From Isochrysis galbana (taxonomy: Eukaryota; Haptophyta; Isochrysidales; Isochrysidaceae): a stretch of 64,000 nt of DNA. Shown here piece by piece: positions 1 to 14,435 of the stretch; the stretch's first letter is position 1; every line of letters begins with the position of its first letter. A program made the translations under genes and the position numbers. The notes under the pieces are model-generated. The model made no database searches. It saw only the letters and a program-made list of their open reading frames with translations, and was not told where the DNA came from. The stretch covers positions 735,975 through 799,974 of the forward strand of contig CM030943.1 in assembly GCA_018136815.1 (NCBI GenBank), in the 5' to 3' direction.

Positions 1-242
1 GCTTGTGTCGGATTGGCATTATGCAAATCCGCAGAACGAGTGCATGACTTCCTCCCCTCCTTGGTTATTGGCGCTAGGTTCTACTCATTCGCAATCTCCC
101 TTCTTTCGGAGGTCGTCTTTCTGCGCACTCATGCGAGCTGCTCCTCTCCTACCTTACGGCGCCATACATTCGGATCCCCCTAGTCTTACAACTTCTAGCT
201 CAGCCTTCCACGCTGCCCGCTCTCGCCTCGCCTGAGCTGCAG

Positions 243-666
243 GTATACTTCTTCACGCTACTACCAACTTCTGCGCCGTCGCATGCGTCACGAATCCTCG
301 GCCGCTCCTAGGGCCGAGGCCTATCTGCGCGCACTGTGCTCGAGTCGAGTCACTTCCGGCCTTCATGACATTATCGTTAATCTATTCTCACCCATCGTGT
401 TTGCTCACCGCTTGCTGTCCACGCAGGATGTGATCGACGCATGCTTGTTTGAACCCGGCGAATGGCTTCCTCCTGACAAGTCGGCCTCAGTTCCCGAGGT
501 ACCGCTCGTTGACCGCTCGGGCCTGGCGACGCCATGTGGGCTATTGGTGAACGAACTAGTCAATGCTCCTACCTCGACTCTGAAACCGATTGAAAGTTTG
601 CTAGAGTTAGCTCAGGCAAGCAACAAGAGGGGCCGAGTCAATGCACCTAGGATAGCTACTTTGTGA
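243..666 (+). CDS. Probable upstream exon of the DUF3638 gene
   Basis: An open frame reads YYQLLRRRMRHESS, then RAEAYLRALCSS and FAHRLLSTQDVIDACLF. It follows a plausible acceptor (CTGCAG then GT at 243) and has the amphipathic helical look of the N-terminal part of DUF3638 proteins. I could not find a donor/acceptor pair joining it unambiguously to the exon covering 717-1265, so the exact end is open. Sequence at 1-242 has no frame I can defend. The gene may start to the left of the window. Confidence 0.4.
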
Positions 667-716
667 AGCGGCAGCGATTGGAGGTTGGCTTGATGCCCTG
701 AGCACAATGCCATGGG

Positions 717-3700
717 TTGAGAATCCCCACCCGCATGGGAGCAACTGCCGCCGCCATAGAGGAAGAGACGTTTTTTGTCTATGATGTTACTGCGTTTCTG
801 CCCCATACCCAATCTCCGACTTTTGGCGGCTTTCCTTTGGTACAGGAACACGATATCGGCCGCTTCGACGCTCGCTCATCTTCTGCCACTCTGTATGTCG
901 TGCGCCTGCTTTGCCGGATTGAAGAATTCATCACCCTCGTCCTCGAGCAAGACGCACATGCGGGCGTCGATAGGGTGTACAGAGAAGATAGGAATGGTGT
1001 GTTCAGCGACGAGAGCGTACGAACACAAGCTGGCGCTTCACGGTGCAATCCATCTAAACGAGCAGCAGTTTCAACGACACCCAGCTCTATCCCACGCCCT
1101 GCCGTTCACAATCATGCCATCCCGACTTCCTTCTCCCGGTTGCGCCTTGACGCATCCACCTTGAGCGAACTCCGCCGCTCTCGTGCGGCCATTCGCAAAC
1201 AGCTGGATGGCGCCGCGATGCCTACGCTGCAAGCGTGGTTCTCCCGCGCAGTGAGGGACCACCAGGTGATTCAGGATAGCGCATCAAGGCCAAATACTGA
1301 ATCGGATCCATTGGTTAATACCACTTCATTTGCGAGCAGATGTCCGGATTTCGAGATGGCATCGACTGACGCGTGCCTCATTTGTGATCAGATCTCTGCA
1401 TTTCAATGCCACGTTGATTGAGGCGTGTCCTCCCCCCTCCCCCCCATCCAGGTGGACGTGGCATGTTCTGTACGCGCGCACATGGCCCTCGTCTTTCGCT
1501 CCTTGCCCCCATCATCATTGCACCACAAGGCGATCACCACCACCCTCTCAGCCTGGATCTTTCTCAACACCAACTACGATGGATTCAGATCTGTTGAGCC
1601 GATTGCGCTTGCAAGACGACATCCCCGCGCTCGTCCCACGGACATGCCTGATATCGCTCTTGCTGCGGCTTCGGCCGCTCACCGCCAGCTCATGATCCCC
1701 CCATTGGAAGCACTATTCATGTTCCAGCGGCAAAGGCATGGCGCTCTCAACTGGCTGGCTTCCATTTCTCCTAGTGCAGCCACACGGGCAGTCGCCGAGA
1801 TCGTAGGCGTCGTTTCGAATGCTGTGACTGTTGGGTCCACGGGTGGCCGCGCAGCGTCGCATGCACCTGGTGACCGACGCGTACACAAGAGACGAAGCCT
1901 AGAAACTACATGCCAACCGAACGACGATAATTTAGAGAAACCCGACGCAGCTGCACCTCGAAATGGGGTCGTGACAAGTATTCTGTCCGAAAGCTCCACG
2001 TCGGCTCTCGCTAGCGACTCTGAGTGGATAGGACTGGCTGACCTACATGCTTTGCCCGGTAGTGACGCGGGCGGGCGCTTCACTCCGGCTGCGGAGAGCC
2101 GGCAGCGAGCAGGGGGAATGAGTAGACGGGAGAGCACCGGCCATTGCGAGCCTCGTGGTGATTCTATTCCCAAAATCAGCGATGGGACGACCGCGACTGC
2201 TACAGCTATATCTACGCATCCAACGACCTCAGTGATTGATGCCGGGAGCTCCGGCGGGCTGAGCTATGAGGAATGGTTGTGGAAAAGCACGACAGTCGAC
2301 ACGGAGCTGAACCTGCAGATTGGCGAGTTTACACTACGGCAGAATCAGGTATGCTAATTGTGCGAAGGAATGCTCATATCACAAGCGGTGAACGGCGCGC
2401 TCCTACTGCTACTCCCAAGCCTGCCGCAAGATATTCTGTATATTCTGCGTGTGCGCTAAATTTCCATAGTGTTGTTGGCCTCCACCCTTGCAAATCTAAG
2501 GTGCGCTTGCTTCCCGAGGATGTACCCGAGAATGAAGACTTTCTGGATGCGACAGTTGGTACGGTCACTACGAGCGGAATTGATGGCCGCCGCCGCCGCC
2601 TTCACTGTGCGGAGTTGTCGGCGACTCGTCATCGGCAATGGGTACGCTTGATTGGCACGGGATTCGACGTGCAGGTGTGCGCGCAAAGCTTCGCGCTGAC
2701 TTCCCAACGGCGTCGCCATGCTCATCGCCCTCGGTATCTCTTATCACGTGCCTCATTACCACTTGACCGCGACATTGCCCGGCACTAGCGCTCTTTAGAT
2801 AAACGTCTTTCCTTCACCCATGTGTGCCTAGATCTGGACTCCACCGCCCGTTGACGAGGCGACACCATCTCCATTTAGTTTATGGTCGTGGGTGCGCTCG
2901 GCACTCACTGCCGCTCCACCTTGGGCTGAGCACTTGATGCGTTGTGCTCGAGAGCTTCCGTTTGGAAGAAGTCTCACCCTCATATCGAAGAGCGACGCCC
3001 AAGGGTGGGTACGCCTCGCGGCAACCCTAGAAGATGGCGTGAGGGAGGTTATGCTGTGGCGAGCCGGAGGTGTGCAGGTGTGCGCCAAACCTCACTTGGC
3101 ATTCGTCGGCTCGCTTGGGCGGCATCCCGTATGCATGCCTCGTTTGATGCGAATTCATATGTGGATTCTCCGTCAGCTTGGTATCTGAATCGTTCTTGGT
3201 CAGCTTGGTATCTCAATTGCTCTTGGGTCTTTCCTACTCTACACATCGGCCCCACGAGACGCTCGCTTGGCACAGCCCTCATCCTTGTCTGGTTGAGAGA
3301 TCGCTCTCTGATTGGAGCCACACGTTGCTTCCTTCATGCGTATTGTACCCGGACAGCTCACCCTTCGACTCATGCCTTCATCCAGGTGTATGTAATGGAA
3401 TCTTATGGCCGGGTTCTAATGCGTCGTCTGGTCTACGCTTCCGACGCCTCCTTCTCTTTGTCGTCAGCGCTCGGGGGGCCGCCACGCCTATGTCGCCTGC
3501 CGTCGCATGTCGCTGCGATCGAAGTAGGGGAACCTCTCACTCCGCCCAGCCCCGGAGCGTCTATTGTCATCAAGCGGCGCGCTGTCGCTGACAGAACGCA
3601 GACCTTCCTTCCGCGCAGATTTCTGCGGGGCAGTCTCCCAGATGCGCTATTGGACACGCACTCGTTCTGGCAAGACGATGAGGAAGGTATAATCATCGGA

Positions 3701-6700
3701 GAGAGGGCAGCAGGGGCTGAAGCTACGAGTAGACGTTTAGGCAGCAGCGGATCCGGTGGCGTCACCTGGGGGGAAGGTGGGTCCTCGCCTGTTGGTTGGT
3801 GCGGCTTGTCTAGTCTCTCGGCAGCTATGCATTCACGCAACAGTGGTGCCGAAGTTCCGTCATCTAAAGGCGACGGTGATGAGCATGCAAGCAGCGCTAG
3901 AGAGCCTTGTGTTGGTGGAACAGGTGAAGGGCCGGCAGAATTGTACGTGCGTTTGACTCGAGGCCGAGCTGACGGTGGTGTGGGCGCTTCAATTCGTCGA
4001 TCCGCCTCGGGTGTTGGGGGCAAGTGGGGTTCGAGCATGACCCCGGGCATCTACAGCGCTTGCACGAAAGGTGATGGGAAGGGAGTGAATGTCTCCCCAC
4101 TTTGCTCCGGTCGCCCGATTCTCCTAGTGCCATTACTGTGTGCCTCCTTGGGGACAAAACTTGAGGCGCTCCGTTCTCTTCTCGCTCGCCTCGATGATCT
4201 ATCGCACGTCTTGGTGTGGGCCGAAGATGACGGGACTTTAGTGGAGCGGGATGGCTGGCGGATACGACTCATCGAATTGCCTCGACTCGGCATCGGCTTT
4301 CAGGCGCGCATGCCTGCTGCGGGGCCAAGCTCATCTCCTGACGGTTCAAAGAAAGTTGTCCCATCTCCCGTGCCTTCATCTGCCGCTCTGGACGGCTGCC
4401 GAGAGCAATCCTCATCTAGAAGCAACACTGAGGCAAACTGCCGCCTCTACTGCATCGAACACCCCACGCTATTTCTTTCGGACTCTCGCCCTCCTGCTGT
4501 GCTGCGGCTGCTTCGTGGCCTTCCTCACGCCGTAATATTGGAGGATGATTACGGGTCACTATTTGTTTTGCTACCGGCAACTGCACGGCCGGTTTGGAGC
4601 GTGAAAGTCTCAGTAAGCGCAAACAGCCAATATAGCGGCGGTGAAGAAGAAGCCATCGGGCCACGTCGTGCTCTGCTGCTACGGCGCGACGATAAGGAAT
4701 GGATCTCCGCGCTCGGGTCGACACGTCACCATTTGTGCCAAGTTCATCCTTCTGGGGCGATGCTCACACCCCGCAGCCTGGCAGCCACACTTCACTTGCT
4801 CATTTTTCGAGCATTGCACTCGATGTATGCCGAAGCTTGTAACCTTGCCAGAGCGTGCGCTCATGATGGTGACCTCTCGGCAGAAGAAGCTCAGCTACTC
4901 GGATGTCTCTCCCTGATTGACCACGACAATCATCCGGACTGCATTGCACTCCGCTTGAGGCTCAGCGTTGCGTTGCGCGCCACAAGCTGTGAAAACTATC
5001 TCCCTTGGTCTGTGGCGCAGTTGTTGCCGCAGTACGTGAGCCTTTGGCCACGTGTCTCGGCGGCTTGCCGACTAGCCTTTGCCGACGAGCTGACCCTCCT
5101 ACGAGCTCACCTGGAAGAAATTGAGCCAGCACCGGCTCCGCCCCGCATCCTACATCACGTCATGCTGCTGCAAGCCGCGGCTGCCGCAAACGCATCTGGA
5201 ACGCTCTCATCCGACATGTGGCTACCGGCACCAGTGGTGGTAGAACCAATACGTGCATTTAATTTTGACACGCGCCTCACAGTTGGCCTTCAAGAAGATA
5301 ATCGGAGGTCTCACAGCAGCGTCGCAGTGGACGGAAAGGATGATGCAATTGCGCATGTGCAAGTACGCGAGCGCAATATGAGCGATCGCATTGCCGACAT
5401 CGGCTGGGCATTGTGGACTCCGCCTGCTACAATGTCAGGCGCGCCCGCACTCGCAAAATTCAACGAGGTTCTGAATAGCGGAGTAACGCTAGCTAACTCA
5501 TTCCTCCTCATATACGCTCTACTATGCGGGCAGATCCAGCTTCGCGTTCTGCCAAACGATGATGTTCACCAGTGGGGAGCACTTCTTTTTGCCTTACTTC
5601 CACAATCGGAATTGAACGGTGGCGGGCTCCTGATGGAAACGCTGAGGCTGCTGCTTCGATCACCGTCACTCGCAAGAAGAGCGCCAGTCTTCGAACCTGA
5701 GACGGAAGAAGAACGCAAGGGCATACCGGTTTACCGCCGGATTCTTGGCAAGAGTGGCGCGAGTGAACGCAAGGGAAAGTTCCTGGCTGATATTCGTAAT
5801 CTCCAAGTTGAGGAAGCGATGATGCTTGTCGCGCAGCGCCGATATGCTGCTGGTATTGCTGCTGGTTTGGCTGCAGCTGCAGCTGCCACGGGTGCCCGCA
5901 GTCCGCCTAGAGCAATTGGAGCTTCTTCAGCCACCACTCAATCAAGCGTTGCAGCGAAGCCGCAGCAACAGCCTCGTCGGGGTCTATTGCATTGCCTGAA
6001 TTCGCGAAAGGGACCACCTAGCATAACACATGGCTCGGCGGCGGCGTCTTCGATCAATTCATCGTCCAAGAGTAGTGTGATTGCCGGCAGAGAAGGTGAC
6101 GCGCGTCATATCACGGATGTTGTCTGGCGACCTGCTGCCATGATTCGCGTGCCAGATCACTATTTGCTCCGCGAGACAATTCCCTCTGACCAAAGGCGAG
6201 GTCCTATTTCGGTATCAGCATCTTCGAGTCTAGGTGGATCACTTACCTTGTCTTTCGATGAGGTGTCGGAACTGATTAGCTCGCCGTTGGGCAATCTTGG
6301 GCGGCGGTGGATTGTATGGGCTACAGCGGACGAGCGGGGCGTTCATTTAAGAGAAGAGGGTCTCCCATTCGTGCTCGCATATCACCCGACGGCCGAGTCA
6401 GATTTGGCTGTTGCGACTATCCGCCGGCTTGAGGATGACATGCGAGCGCATGCTGCGGCCGTCAATACGTCCGTCGAGCCGCGATTGGCATGTCTAACTG
6501 AGTCCGCTATCGAGAGGATTCGCGCAGAGTTGGCCATGCAGACCAACGGACAAGTCACGAGCCCTCGTCGAGCTTCCTTGGAATCGCCAAAACGTGCTGT
6601 GCTTGAATTGAGGGCGGCGCTAGTAGAGCAATTGTGCCGCGATTTGCAGAGAGTAGAGACTGGTGCAAGCGACCTTGAGTTCTTTGCAAATGGCAGTGTG

Positions 6701-9700
6701 GAAATGAGAGACTCAAGTTTTGAGGCAGCCGCCGCCACCAACGGTGTCTCTGCGGAAAGTAATGGGCTCGAGCGAGGAGGCACTAGTGCCCATGGCTCCC
6801 GACCTGAGTCAATAGCTCCCATCAAGGCCATTTCCGATGCTCCACAAGGCGAGATGTATTTGCGATGGGCTTCCTCGAGATTGCTATTGCTAGCGGGACA
6901 GGGCGAGAAACGTTTGGGAATGGTGGATCTGCTGCGTTTGCTTGTGGATTCGCGCGGCGAATCCAAGCTGTGTCCGATCCTAGGCGCCGGCGCAGCCGCC
7001 TGCATGAACGCTCTTGTCGGCTACATGCTCAAAACAAATCGGATCGCGCAGACGAGGAGGTGAATGCTTTGCCTCGATATGCACTGGACACATCGAACTA
7101 GGCAGTGTGCTGAGTCTGGACTCAATTTCCATGTAACAGGTGCATTGCCGGATGCGACAGAGTACTCCATCACCTCGACTGTCTATCCCGGCAGTCACAT
7201 TCATCTTTCGATGCTAGCACTGTTTCCCGGGCAGGCCGCAGGGCTTCCGCAGACGGCGATGTCAGGCCAAGATCGATAGGCGCGCTCCCCGTGCAAAGTA
7301 TACCCGACAAATGTGACGTAGTCTTCGTGGGGGATGAGTGTGCCCGACTTGCAGAGGCGGCCAACTGTCTTGCTGCTGAGCTTTGCCAGCGGCGCCACGG
7401 CCATTTCATCTCGCAGACAATAGATGCGATAGCATTTCGTACTTCAGCTCGCCCCTATTCCTCCCGGAGCTCCGGCACCTCCGAGGGTCGCCCCACGGAA
7501 ACTTTTCCAACAAAGACACGCGTCCACGGGACAGGCGACGGTGTCGCCGTTTGCGAGCAACATTACCTGTTGGAGCCACGAATTTTGTTGTTGGAATTTT
7601 GCTCGGAGCTCATGTTGCGTGAGGAACAAGTGCGGCTCCTCCGTACATTTTTGGGTGAATTTCCAGGAGCTTCCACTTTTAGCGCAGGAGGCCCAGGCAG
7701 CAGCAGCAAGCACGGGTCAGCTTTTGTAGCTTCACACATTCATACAACGCCTCGCTCACTCTGTCACCAGCTTTTGATGGGTGCGGGAAAGACGACGGTC
7801 ATTGCCCCGCTGTTGACACTCATGCTTGCAGACGGGCAGCGCTTAGTAACTCTAGTCGTGCCTGCCTCTCTTCTTCACTTTTCACGACAGGTAAGGTGCA
7901 CCTGCCATGTCATCTTAAGGCGGTGCACCTCACAATCCAGCTTAGGGCCATCTCAACGCGTTTCGTTGTGCTCCGCCGACCAACTTGCTCGCAGGTCTTT
8001 CGTTCTCCTCTTTCGGCACTTTTGCAGCGCCCAACGTTTGACTTCGCATTTGAACGTGGAGCTGTCGTTGATACGCGCCTTCTCGATCGCCTCGGTCGTG
8101 CTGTTGCCGAATCGGGCGTTGTACTAGCACCGCCCGCAGCGATCAAAAGCTTCCTACTAAAATTTCTCGAACTCTGTCGCGAGCGCGCGGGTGGAGGGTC
8201 AGACACGCCTTCCGCACGTCCCCCAGCTAGCGGGCGACCCATGGCATGGGCGAGCTCACTATTCGATCGCGAGACCATCAATACATTAGGTGGACAGTTG
8301 CGCCTCGCAACGCGCGTGCTCAGATTATGGCGTCGGGGAGCTCTTGTGCTAGACGAGGTGCGCGATGCCATGGTATGGGTGGGGCCGGGTGGGAGTGGGG
8401 AGGAGGGAGCGGCGCGTCAATGGAAGGGTTTCAAAAAGCCGCCATCGATGAATGTACAGTCCCGACCCGAGAAATGCAATGGTCGCCTCTTGTTTCGGTG
8501 GCTAAGAAGCCACCGTTGACTTGCTTGCAGGTGGATTGGCTTTTGCACCCTCTCAAATCGGAACTCAATTGGCCCCTAGGAGAGAAGCAGCCCCTTGACT
8601 TCTCGCGTTCTGCAAGCCTCGGTGGCGGGATCCGATGGCACCTCCCATTTCACTTGCTCGACGGAATATTTCTCGCACTTCATGGATCGCAAGCCGACTC
8701 CCGACGCGCGGAAGGCGTCTCGCCTTCCCCCGCTGCCTTGGCTGCCGTCTCGGAGTTGCGTGATGCCATCAACCGAGGCCGCGCCTCACATGATGTGCAG
8801 CTAACGCCGCACTTCACGCTGCTTTCACGGCCCTTCTATGACGCATGCATGCTGCCGCACCTTGCCTCGTGGGCTGTGGAGTGGCTTCAGAGAATGTGCA
8901 TCGCTAACCTCTCAGCGGACGCCATCGCGAGATATATCACTGCACGCGGCGCGCCTCTCGCCGCCGTGGGGACTCCTACTTCGGTGGGCCGCGCTTCGAC
9001 CGGGACGTTCACATCCCGCGAGCTCTCAGCGGGTCAGCCTCCGGTTGGATCACCCAACAACCCTTCATCGGCTGCGGATTTGCGACGCGCTTTAAGCGAC
9101 GAACAATTTAAGCTCCTGAATCTGACTCGCGAGTGGCTGGTGTCTCTGCTGCCGCATGTGCTCTCCAAGGCGTCGCGGGTCAACTATGGGCTGCTGTCCG
9201 ACGAGGAGCTCAAACGGCAGCCGGGGACGCCGCCCTCGCGAAGATTACTAGCTGTGCCTTTCGTGGGAAAGGATGTGCCCTCTGCCTCATCTCAATTCTC
9301 ACACCCAGACGTACTGATTGGACTCACGATCCTGTCTTATCGGTAAGAAGGCATTCATGCCATAGCCCATCGATCGCACATTCGAATGTTGCAGGCCATG
9401 ATCACTTTGAGGAGCGTGCATGAACAATGCGCACGATGCTCAGCTTTGCGCAATTTTGCGAGGTGATCCGTATCAAGAGGCCAGTGCTGTCTTCGCGCCA
9501 GTTGATGTTATTCTCACCAACTTAGATCCCGCCATTTTCCCTTTGCTTTTCAGGTACGAGTGCCTTCGCCGTTCAGACTTCTCCCGTGTGATTCGCACTC
9601 TTCGATCGGAGCTGAATAGTCAGAGCGGGCCGTACAAGCTTCGGCAAGCATCGCTCACCTTCGCATCTTGGGTTGCTGCTGCTGGTGGACGCGTGCGTGG

Positions 9701-12700
9701 CGCCACCGGCCATCCAGTTGGGAGCACCTGCGCCGACGCTAGTGGAGAGCGCTCGTTTTCGGCGGCGTCAGTGCTTTTGACGCCGCAGGCGCAAGGGCGG
9801 CAAGGTGGGATGGCTGCTAACTTTGCGCGATGTATGACGCCACCCACTGCGCTTGCGGCAGCCTGCACCGCACTCGTAAATCCGGCAGACGTTGATGAGG
9901 ATTCCCCATTCAATGTTCACGACGACGCCTTCTCCTGTGGGGAGGACGGTGCGGGCGCGGAAGTTGACGATGTCCTCGAGACACCGGCACTGCACTTGCT
10001 CGAGCTGAGCGACGCTGATGAGATGGAGCCACTCTACAGGCTGTTATGCGGCTCTCCATGGCTTGTGAGGCATTATCTTGAACGCTTTGTGTTTCCTGCC
10101 ACCATGTCATTCTGCGCACTCAAGCTTTCCGCCTCGGGGCAAGAATTGGGAGGTGCCATCGCGTTTGGTCAAAGGATCGGTTTCTCCGGGACTCCGTCAG
10201 ATTTATTGCCTGATGCCCTTGGCACCCCAAAATATGAAGTGCGCATGCGGGCGGACCCTGCCCCGATCGCAAGGCGTTGCGTCAAGCTTCCACCTTGCCC
10301 GAGCAAGTTGCCACTCTTCTAAAGGCAGCTGCTTGCAGTTGTCGCATTCTTTACGAAGTTCATGGGAGCCAGCGGAGGGGTGCGTCTGGAGGCCACTTTT
10401 GCCTCCGAACCAAGCAATTGGCCGGTGTCTCTAATGTAATGCCCTTCCCAACGTGTTTTTCAGGTGGGAAATGATGCTGCAATGGTTCGAGTACTCACCA
10501 ATCCTTCTGCGATGGGCCTTGAATTGCTTCCCGATGGCTGGGGTCCCCTGACAGTCTTGCGTCGTGCGGCATGCTCCTCGCCCGCTCGTCACGCACTTAT
10601 CGACACCGGTGCTCTTGTTACGGGTATTTCGAATGTCGTTGCCGCAGCCTATCTCCTAGAAGTGGGGCTAAATGGGTGCGATGCGTGCGTCTTCCTGGAT
10701 GAAGGCCGTAAACTCGTGCTCAGGCGCGGCGAGCACGTTGCATACCTTTCGGATACTGCGGGACGGGTTGGCAGTGTTGCTTCTGCCTCTACGCCTACTA
10801 CTCAGCCATTGCTCCTAGAGCGATGCGGGGTTCCGGCCGAGCGCCGGTTCGTATTCTTCGACCATGTCCATACAACGGGCACTGACATTGAGATGCCACC
10901 AAACGCGACGGCCGCTCTTACTCTTTCCAAGGATGTAACTTTCAGAGACCTCGCTCAAGGCGCCTTCCGTATGCGACGTGTAGGGCGGGGACAGCGAATC
11001 GACCTACTAGTGCCGCCTGAAATTGCAAAATTGGTGCGGATGCACGCTGCCATTGGTCGTGGTGAACCTGTAGATGCCGAGACGGTATCAATGGAGACTC
11101 GCCACTTGTCCAGACCCCCAATGCCGGTGAAGGATGGCTGTGGTAACGCGCAAGCCGAATATGGCAGCTCCCCAACTAGCAGCAACGCGGCGACAAGGAG
11201 GACCCCATTCCTTTGGAATCGTCGGGATGACTCAGCGAGTCGTGCTGAATCCTTCCTACGGGATGCATGCGCATGGTCCATCATCAATGGTCTGGCGGCA
11301 GAATCTCTACAGTTGGCGCGTTTGTGCCAACAATCTCTTCGCGACGTATGGAGGGTAGCAGCATTCCGCGTCCTTCTCGCCACTGCCGAAGATCCTCGCA
11401 TGTTTCCACAAACAGAATCTACGTACGTCTCGAAAAGCACTTCGAGCGCGCCAACGAATTCGAGCAAGCATGCTGGTGGAGAGAGGCCGGTGTCGCTTCT
11501 CCGTTTGATGGATATCTTCTGCGAGCGGCTGTCATCTGAGGTGGCGAATTCGATACCTGACGTAGAGAAGGCTGCAGATGTTCTTGATCGGGAGGCTCGT
11601 GCATACGCCGCCTGTCTAGCTGAGGGTGGAGCATCTTTGCTGCCGGAAGAAAGAGAGGCCCTCGTACGTTTGCGCTCACGCGCTCTCGCTTGCGCAACTG
11701 GAAGTGGTGCGGGAGGAATAGACCTCGGGCGACGCGCACACGGGGCGCGCGGCAAGAGCGGCGTTACCAGCCTTGCAGCAGCGGCGGCCGAGCGAGAGCT
11801 ACAGGCTGAGGTGGTTGCGGAGGGAGAAGCGGAGCAGGAAGTCGAACAGACGCACGAACAACTTGCCGAGGAGGAACTTGCCGTCGCTCCCCCTGACGAC
11901 TTTCCACGAGAAGCTTGGGTCCGCGACGCACCGAGTGTGCGCCACTGGCCTCTTGATGCATTGGCCAATCCTCCAGGTGGTTCTGGGCGGCCTGCGCCGC
12001 CACCGTTCTACCCTGCGCACCGTTTTCGTTCATCTCGCATGACCAAGGAAGGAGTGAGACCACTTCGCATGCCGGACTTTGTGATGGTGTCACCTAACTT
12101 GGCTACCTTGCACCCGGGCAGTCGGCCTCGTCGCCTGAAAAACATGAACATCACGCTCGACTGGGTTCCGGATAGAAACGGGCTACGTCCAGCGCGCGAC
12201 CTTCTAGGGGAAGCTGGAGCACCCTTGACATCGCGACAAGAGCAGCGTCTCCGCCAAGCATTTGCCATGTTCGACCGCGATGGCGACGGGCGGCTTGACC
12301 GCTCTGATCTTTTGTCAGTCCTTCGCGCTATTGACGTCAATCTAATTGGCGTTGCAGAGGGCGACCACAGTTTCCGTGACGAGACTGGTAGTACCATCCT
12401 AAGCCGCATGGCTGCAGTAGTTGCAGGTGGGCGCATCGAATCGACGGGGCAAGTTGGTCGACAGGCTTTTGGAACAATTGAGGGGGACGAGAGCGAGGAA
12501 GCCGAGGCTGATGTGCCAGTTATTGACCAAGTGCTTGGTTGCGTGCAAACACACGAGGATGGACGCGCTTCACTCGAGCAATTACGCGAGGCGCTACAGA
12601 CACACGCCTTTTATCGTTTACGTACTGGTCGCTACGTCGTGGCGGTCTCGCTTTCCGAGGCAGAGGCTCTCCGCGCAGCTGTGCACGCTGCACGTGCGAG

Positions 12701-14435
12701 CGAATCCCCTTTGGCCGTCGCGCCGTGTACCGAACTCTGCCTCCGCTTCCGTGGGAAGGTCCTCGACTCGACTGCCGGATTTGATGCTGCCGTCAGTGCG
12801 GAGATGACCGATGTCGTTGGGCGTTGTGATGTGAGAAGCCCCCGAGGCGGGGCGATGGTCTCTCCTAATCCTGCTGGTAGCATGGATTATCTTGGCTCCA
12901 TAGCCCATCAGTGCATTCGGTTCCTAGACTCTGCACTTCAATATGAAACTGAGGAGGCGCACATGCTTTTGCGAGCTTTGCAATCAAACTCCATGTCTCA
13001 CAGGCGAGATGTCTTTTCGTTGGTGCGCCACTGCCGTCGCCGCCGGCACGCTGATTGGCGTCAGCACTCGGTTGCGCGATTGTTCACGACCGAGGACGAG
13101 TTCCAGCTCCTCCATCTACGCGCAATGCTCGCGCGTGCCCGTCGCCTCATGGTTCGCAAGCAGCTCTCCCCGGCCGACTTTTTCTCTAGGTGTGACCATG
13201 ACCGCGATGGATTCATCGGCTGGAATGAGCTTCATGCTGGACTTCGCGCGATTGGCATGAATATCAATCAAGATTACGCGAATGAGCTATTTTTATTCCT
13301 CCGTCGGGGCTCGCTGCTCAATGCTCCGACGAAATTCGCGTCTACTGAGACTGAGGATGGCCCGGCTTTACTCTCGCAGCGCCTCTTCTTGGAAGTGGTC
13401 GAGGCCGATGCCGGACCCTTAGGTGAATGGCATGACGATGACATGGGTGGAGGCGACCTTGGAGCCGGAGAAGAGAATGCCGACGGAGGTGCGGGCGAGG
13501 TTGCCGAGCCAAGTCGCGGTCGGCTTCTATCGCCACGTAGATGCGACGTCGCTGAGTCAACATGGGCGTCTAATGAAGGCAAAAGCGATCTTTACACAGA
13601 GCCGTCTAGCGTTTCACTCTGTGGGACAGACAGTCCTCCTATTGAAGTAAGAACCGACGCCTTGCCAAGCCCACTGGCGGCGTCTGAACTCGCGTTGATA
13701 CGAGCTCGCATGCCGGTGTCAGCGTTGCGCGTGAGACTCACTCGCATCACCAACTTTGAGTGTGTGTGGGACTCGGCGAGCGCTAGTCTGGGCACAGATA
13801 GGGCGCGCGCATCAATCTGGGCCCCGATTCTGCACGCGGCGTCGTTTTCTGAGAGCTTCTTGCGCCCGGCCAGCGTGCGTGTATGTCTCGGTCACTACGC
13901 ATCCATCGGCATCGCTAAGCCGAACGCGCGCGTCGTGGCCAGTACGGGTGGCGCTAGCAGCGACGTTGTGCTCCCGTTGCCGAGCAGCCTTGAGGTGATG
14001 GATAGTCGCCAATCTCGTTGGCGACTCACGCCGCATGACACTACCGATCTAGAGCTTCTTGTGGCGGCATCGCTCCCACCACCTGTCCGCTATACGCTCC
14101 GCTGGTCGAAACGTCTTGTGCCGGGTGGAACTGAGCTTTTCGCTTGGGAAGGAGTTCCGCCACCCAGACACGCAGCGCTTGGCGTGCTATGCACTACTTC
14201 GGATGAGCCACCACCATCTGGTGCAATGCGATGCTTGCCACTGGAATGGCTTGAAGAGACCAAAATGACCCCTATCAAGGTCTGGGACGATGCCGGGGCT
14301 GGCGGAGCACGCGGCTCGGTATGGATCGTAAATTCTCTTGGATTGATTGCCATTGTCCAAGGGCATGATCCACCTCGCGGCCCTTTCTTCGAACTCAACC
14401 TGAAGGCGATCTTTGGCCGTGAGGGCGTCGCCTGA
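717..14435 (+). CDS. DUF3638/DUF3645 giant P-loop protein with C-terminal EF-hands (5' end unresolved)
   Basis: Giant protein of the DUF3638/DUF3645 family, which databases often label ubiquitinyl hydrolase without firm biochemical proof. Exons I could place are 717(or earlier)-1265, 1452-2348, 2501-2674, 2832-3077, 3386-7059, 7140-7890, 7995-8357, 8531-9342, 9554-10238 and 10464-14435. Every junction is GT-AG and keeps frame, giving about 4,040 residues. The DUF3638 core shows a Walker A motif (MGAGKTTVIAPLL, near 7776), then VVPASLLHFSRQ joined across an intron to VFRSPLSALLQ, and a Walker B-like LVLDEVDWLLHP split by the intron at 8358. DUF3645 follows (AVPFVGKD...SHPDVLIGLTILSYR). GFSGTPSDLLP and DHVHTTGTDIEMP resemble late helicase-like motifs. 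Two canonical EF-hand loops occur in the last exon: DRDGDGRLDRSD (about 12269) and DHDRDGFIGWNE (about 13195). These suggest calcium control, which is inferred. The start codon is not fixed; upstream exons probably exist. The stop at 14433 is clear. Confidence 0.9.

Noticed and set aside
6382-7005. 207-codon minus-strand frame
   Set aside because: Antisense shadow of the large DUF3638 exon, which has clear family character.
9343-9553. Small frames between 9343 and 9553
   Set aside because: They lie in an intron; splicing 9342 to 9554 restores the DUF3645 pattern LSYRYECLRRSDF.
10955-11968. 337-codon minus-strand frame rich in Arg/Ser
   Set aside because: Antisense of the conserved HTTGTDI-containing exon; composition typical of a shadow.
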